Made by a program: the position numbers and the translations under genes
Source of the DNA: Natronomonas halophila
GTDB lineage: Archaea; Halobacteriota; Halobacteria; Halobacteriales; Haloarculaceae
Direction of reading: 5' to 3'
NCBI RefSeq assembly: GCF_013391085.1
Contig: NZ_CP058334.1
Coordinates: 2,356,001 to 2,420,000, forward strand
Length of the DNA stretch: 64,000 nt
Notes under the pieces: generated by a model
What the model was told of the DNA's origin: nothing
The model's input: only the letters and a program-made list of their open reading frames with translations
Databases searched by the model: none
Shown here: positions 61,742-64,000 of the stretch, one piece after another
Position numbering within the stretch: the first letter of the stretch is position 1
How the letters are laid out: each line of letters begins with the position of its first letter

Positions 61742-62626
61742 ATGACACACGACACGTTCACCGGCGTCTTCCCCGCGATGACGACGCCGTTCCACGACGA
61801 CGAGAGCATCGACCACGAAACCCTCCGCGACCACGCCCAGCGACTCGAAGCCGCGGGCGTCGACGGCCTCGTGCCCGTCGGCACCACCGGCGAATCGGCG
61901 ACGATGACCCACGACGAACACATCGACGTCGTCGAAACGGTCATCGATGCCGTCGACGACGTGCCCGTTATCGCGGGCTCGGGCTCGAACAACACTCGCG
62001 AGGCGCTGGAACTCTCCGAGCGGGCCGCCGACGCCGGCGCCGACGGCCTGCTGCTCATCTCGCCGTACTACAACATCCCCGAACCCGACGGGATGGAGCA
62101 TCACTTCCGGCAAATCGCGGACGCCGTCGACCTGCCGCAAATCATCTACAACGTTCCGGGTCGAACGGGCCGCAACATCGCCGTCGAGACGGCCGTCTCG
62201 CTGTCCGAACACGAGAACATCGTCGGCTACAAGGCCGCAAGCGGCGACCTCAACCGAACCAACGAGGTCATCGAGCGCACCCGCGAGGAGAACTTCGCGG
62301 TGCTGTCCGGTGACGACGCACTGACCCTGCCCATCATCGCACAGGGCGGTTCCGGGTGTATCTCCGTCTCCGCGAACGTCGAACCCGAACGGACCGTCGC
62401 GCTGGTCGGTGCGGCCCTCGAAAACGACTTCGACCGTGCCCGTGACCTCCAGTACGAACTCGGCGACCTCTTCCGGACGCTGTTCATCGAGACCAACCCC
62501 ATCCCCATCAAGGAGGCCATGGAGATTCGGGACATCCACTCCTCGACGATGCGCTCGCCGCTGAGTCCGCTCCAGCCCGAGAACCGCGAACGGCTCCGTG
62601 AGGTCCTCGACGACCTGGAACGATGA
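61742..62626 (+). CDS. dapA: 4-Hydroxy-tetrahydrodipicolinate synthase
   Basis: Condenses pyruvate with aspartate semialdehyde, first committed step to diaminopimelate and lysine. 294 residues, TIM barrel: VPVGTTGESATMTHDEH, Tyr136 in IIYNVPGRTGRN and Schiff-base Lys164 in VGYKAASGD. The ATG at 61742 is preceded by a structured leader. The dapB start overlaps its stop. Confidence 0.95.
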   Translation: MTHDTFTGVFPAMTTPFHDDESIDHETLRDHAQRLEAAGVDGLVPVGTTGESATMTHDEHIDVVETVIDAVDDVPVIAGSGSNNTREALELSERAADAGADGLLLISPYYNIPEPDGMEHHFRQIADAVDLPQIIYNVPGRTGRNIAVETAVSLSEHENIVGYKAASGDLNRTNEVIERTREENFAVLSGDDALTLPIIAQGGSGCISVSANVEPERTVALVGAALENDFDRARDLQYELGDLFRTLFIETNPIPIKEAMEIRDIHSSTMRSPLSPLQPENRERLREVLDDLER

Positions 62627-63363
62627 AACTGGTCGTCATCGGCGCGACGGGCCGGACCGGCAGCGAAATCGTCGCCGAGGCCAGCGGCCGCGGCCACGAC
62701 GTCGACGGTATCGCCCGCTCGGAGGATACCATCGAGGACGTGCGCGTCCACACCAGCGATGCCCTGCCCGACCTGCTCGAAGACGCGGATGCGGTCATCG
62801 ATTTCACCGTCCCGAGCGCCACGCGGGAGTACGCCGAACTGGTCGCCGAGGCCGGCGTCCCCTACGTCGTCGGCACGACGGGCTTCAACGAGCAGGGCAT
62901 CGACGCCCTCCGCGAAGCTAGCGAGTCGACGGCCGTCCTCAAGGCCTCGAACTTCGCGAAGGGCGTGCAGGCGCTCATGCGGGTCGTCGAGGCCGGCGTC
63001 GAGGCGCTGCCGGAGTACGACATCGAACTCACCGAAACCCACCACAACGGCAAGCGCGACGCGCCGAGCGGCACCGCGAACACCGTCTTGGATGTCATCG
63101 ACCAAGCCCGCGACGAGGAACTCGACCGAACTCACGGCCGCGAGGGCGAGCATCTGCGCGAGGAGAGCGAGGTGGGCGTCCACGTCCGTCGGGCCGGCAA
63201 CGTCCGCGGCGAACACGAGGTCATGCTCGCTGGCAACGACGAAGTGCTAACGTTGACCCACCGAGCGGAATCCCGGCGGGTCTTCGCCGCCGGCGCCGTC
63301 GACGCCGCCGAATGGCTGGCCGACAAGGAGCCCGGCTGGTACGACTTCGCCGACGCGCTGTAG
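62623..63363 (+). CDS. dapB: 4-Hydroxy-tetrahydrodipicolinate reductase
   Basis: NAD(P)H reduction to tetrahydrodipicolinate. 246 residues: nucleotide loop IGATGRTGSEIVAEA, VGTTGFNEQ, the NFAKGVQAL stretch and active-site ETHHNGKRDAPSGTAN. ATG overlaps the dapA stop (ATGA). Confidence 0.95.
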   Translation: MKLVVIGATGRTGSEIVAEASGRGHDVDGIARSEDTIEDVRVHTSDALPDLLEDADAVIDFTVPSATREYAELVAEAGVPYVVGTTGFNEQGIDALREASESTAVLKASNFAKGVQALMRVVEAGVEALPEYDIELTETHHNGKRDAPSGTANTVLDVIDQARDEELDRTHGREGEHLREESEVGVHVRRAGNVRGEHEVMLAGNDEVLTLTHRAESRRVFAAGAVDAAEWLADKEPGWYDFADAL

Positions 63364-63367
63364 GCTT

Positions 63368-63376
63368 CTCTTTTCT
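63368..63376 (+). terminator. T-rich stretch after dapB
   Basis: CTCTTTTCT follows the dapB stop by four bases. It is a weak terminator candidate inside the 78-base gap before dapD, so dapD may still be read through. Confidence 0.3.
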
Positions 63377-63441
63377 ACTCCTCCCGCCAGCACGCGCCCG
63401 TTCCAACAGAGCCAAGTCCCGCGTTTCCGAGCACACAACTA

Positions 63442-64000
63442 ATGAGTGCGCTCGAAAACGACATCGCCGAACTGCAGCAGCGCAAGGAAGACGGACTGAC
63501 GGCCGAAGACGTGGGCTCCGAGGAACTCGCGGTCCTCGAAGAGTTCCTGCAGGCCCTCGAAGCCGGCGAGGTTCGCGCCGCCGAGAAACGCGACGGCGAG
63601 TGGCAGGCCAACGAGTGGGTCAAGCAGGGCATCCTACTGAACTTCACGCTCCGCGACATCCAGAGCCACAACTACGGCGGCGTCGACTACCACGACGTCC
63701 TGCCGCTCCGCGAGACCGAGGACCTCCCCGAACGGGGGACCCGGAACACGCCCGACGGGACGGTCATCCGCCGCGGCGCCTACGTCGGCAGCGACGCGAT
63801 TCTCATGTCCCCGGCGTTCGTCAACATCGGCGCCCATATCGGCGACGGCACGCTCGTCGACTCCTGTGACACGGTCGGGTCGGCCGCCCAGATTGGCGAC
63901 GACGTCAAACTCGGCGCGAACACGCTCATCGGTGGCGTCCTCGAACCCGTCGAGGCCGCGCCGGTCATCGTCGAGGACGGCGTCTCCCTTGGCGCCGGCT
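63442..64000 (+). CDS. dapD: Tetrahydrodipicolinate N-succinyltransferase, 3' end outside the window
   Basis: 186 codons from MSALENDIAELQQRKEDGLT are visible. GTVIRRGAYVGSDAILMSPA and AHIGDGTLVDSCDTVGSAAQ are the left-handed beta-helix hexapeptide repeats of DapD, and VKLGANTLIGGVLEPVEAAP holds the family's GGVLEP. It succinylates tetrahydrodipicolinate in the DAP route; dapE and dapF would follow beyond the window. Confidence 0.93.
   Translation, partial: MSALENDIAELQQRKEDGLTAEDVGSEELAVLEEFLQALEAGEVRAAEKRDGEWQANEWVKQGILLNFTLRDIQSHNYGGVDYHDVLPLRETEDLPERGTRNTPDGTVIRRGAYVGSDAILMSPAFVNIGAHIGDGTLVDSCDTVGSAAQIGDDVKLGANTLIGGVLEPVEAAPVIVEDGVSLGAG

Overview
The window is chromosomal DNA of a haloarchaeon (class Halobacteria). 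The signs are high GC, strongly acidic predicted proteins, FtsZ1 and KorAB of haloarchaeal type, a fused FolC-FolP protein, Bat-type (HTH-10) and membrane-anchored winged-helix regulators, Tat-type signal peptides, and TATA-like boxes about 25-30 bases before start codons. I cannot name the genus. I saw no rRNA, tRNA, CRISPR array, transposase or origin.

Layout. 1-7.7 kb is a housekeeping block: partial ftsZ1, D-aminoacyl-tRNA deacylase, aroE, a helix-hairpin-helix protein, the pabB-pabA-pabC operon for p-aminobenzoate, and a membrane zinc-ribbon protein. 7.7-9.9 kb holds a Rieske protein beside the decayed tail of a second copy, an AT-rich spacer and an amidohydrolase. 9.9-20 kb is an aerobic phenylacetyl-CoA (paa) island: thiolase, an enoyl-CoA hydratase remnant, an NTF2-like protein, an aldehyde dehydrogenase and MaoC hydratase that together look like a split PaaZ, an alpha/beta hydrolase, PaaK, a Bat-type regulator, and an overlapping run paaA-paaB-paaC-paaD-(separate zinc ribbon)-paaI. 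No paaE reductase is present here.

20.5-29 kb is central metabolism: an AMP-ligase-like fragment, MazG, KorAB, a ferredoxin-reductase-like flavoprotein, a nitronate monooxygenase-like protein, methylmalonyl-CoA epimerase and the mutase large subunit. Related 3'-end hairpin repeats link these genes, and two long copies lie inverted around kor-FNR.

29-39.9 kb is the most unusual part. Four RR-signal secreted proteins of DUF1102 (TasA/camelysin-like) type, one of them fused to a von Willebrand A domain, occur with two shorter relatives, a SipW/ER-type signal peptidase with an outside domain, a DUF5305-like membrane protein and two membrane-anchored winged-helix regulators. Each regulator is translationally coupled to one of the shorter secreted relatives and is divergent from a full DUF1102 gene. 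I read this as a locus for an extracellular fibre or surface appendage with its own processing enzyme and membrane-bound regulation.

39.9-56.3 kb carries a GNAT enzyme, acetyl-CoA synthetase-like ligase, a Tat-exported partner plus GMC oxidoreductase, an S9 peptidase, a polysaccharide flippase plus glycosyltransferase, a long-chain acyl-CoA ligase, a PAS histidine kinase with a 48-bp tandem repeat at its N-box, and the FolC-FolP fusion. 56.4-60.5 kb contains small membrane proteins, a glutaredoxin-like protein, three related multi-pass membrane proteins in an AT-richer stretch, and a Tat lipoprotein. The window ends with HtpX and the start of the lysine/diaminopimelate operon dapA-dapB-dapD, cut by the window edge.
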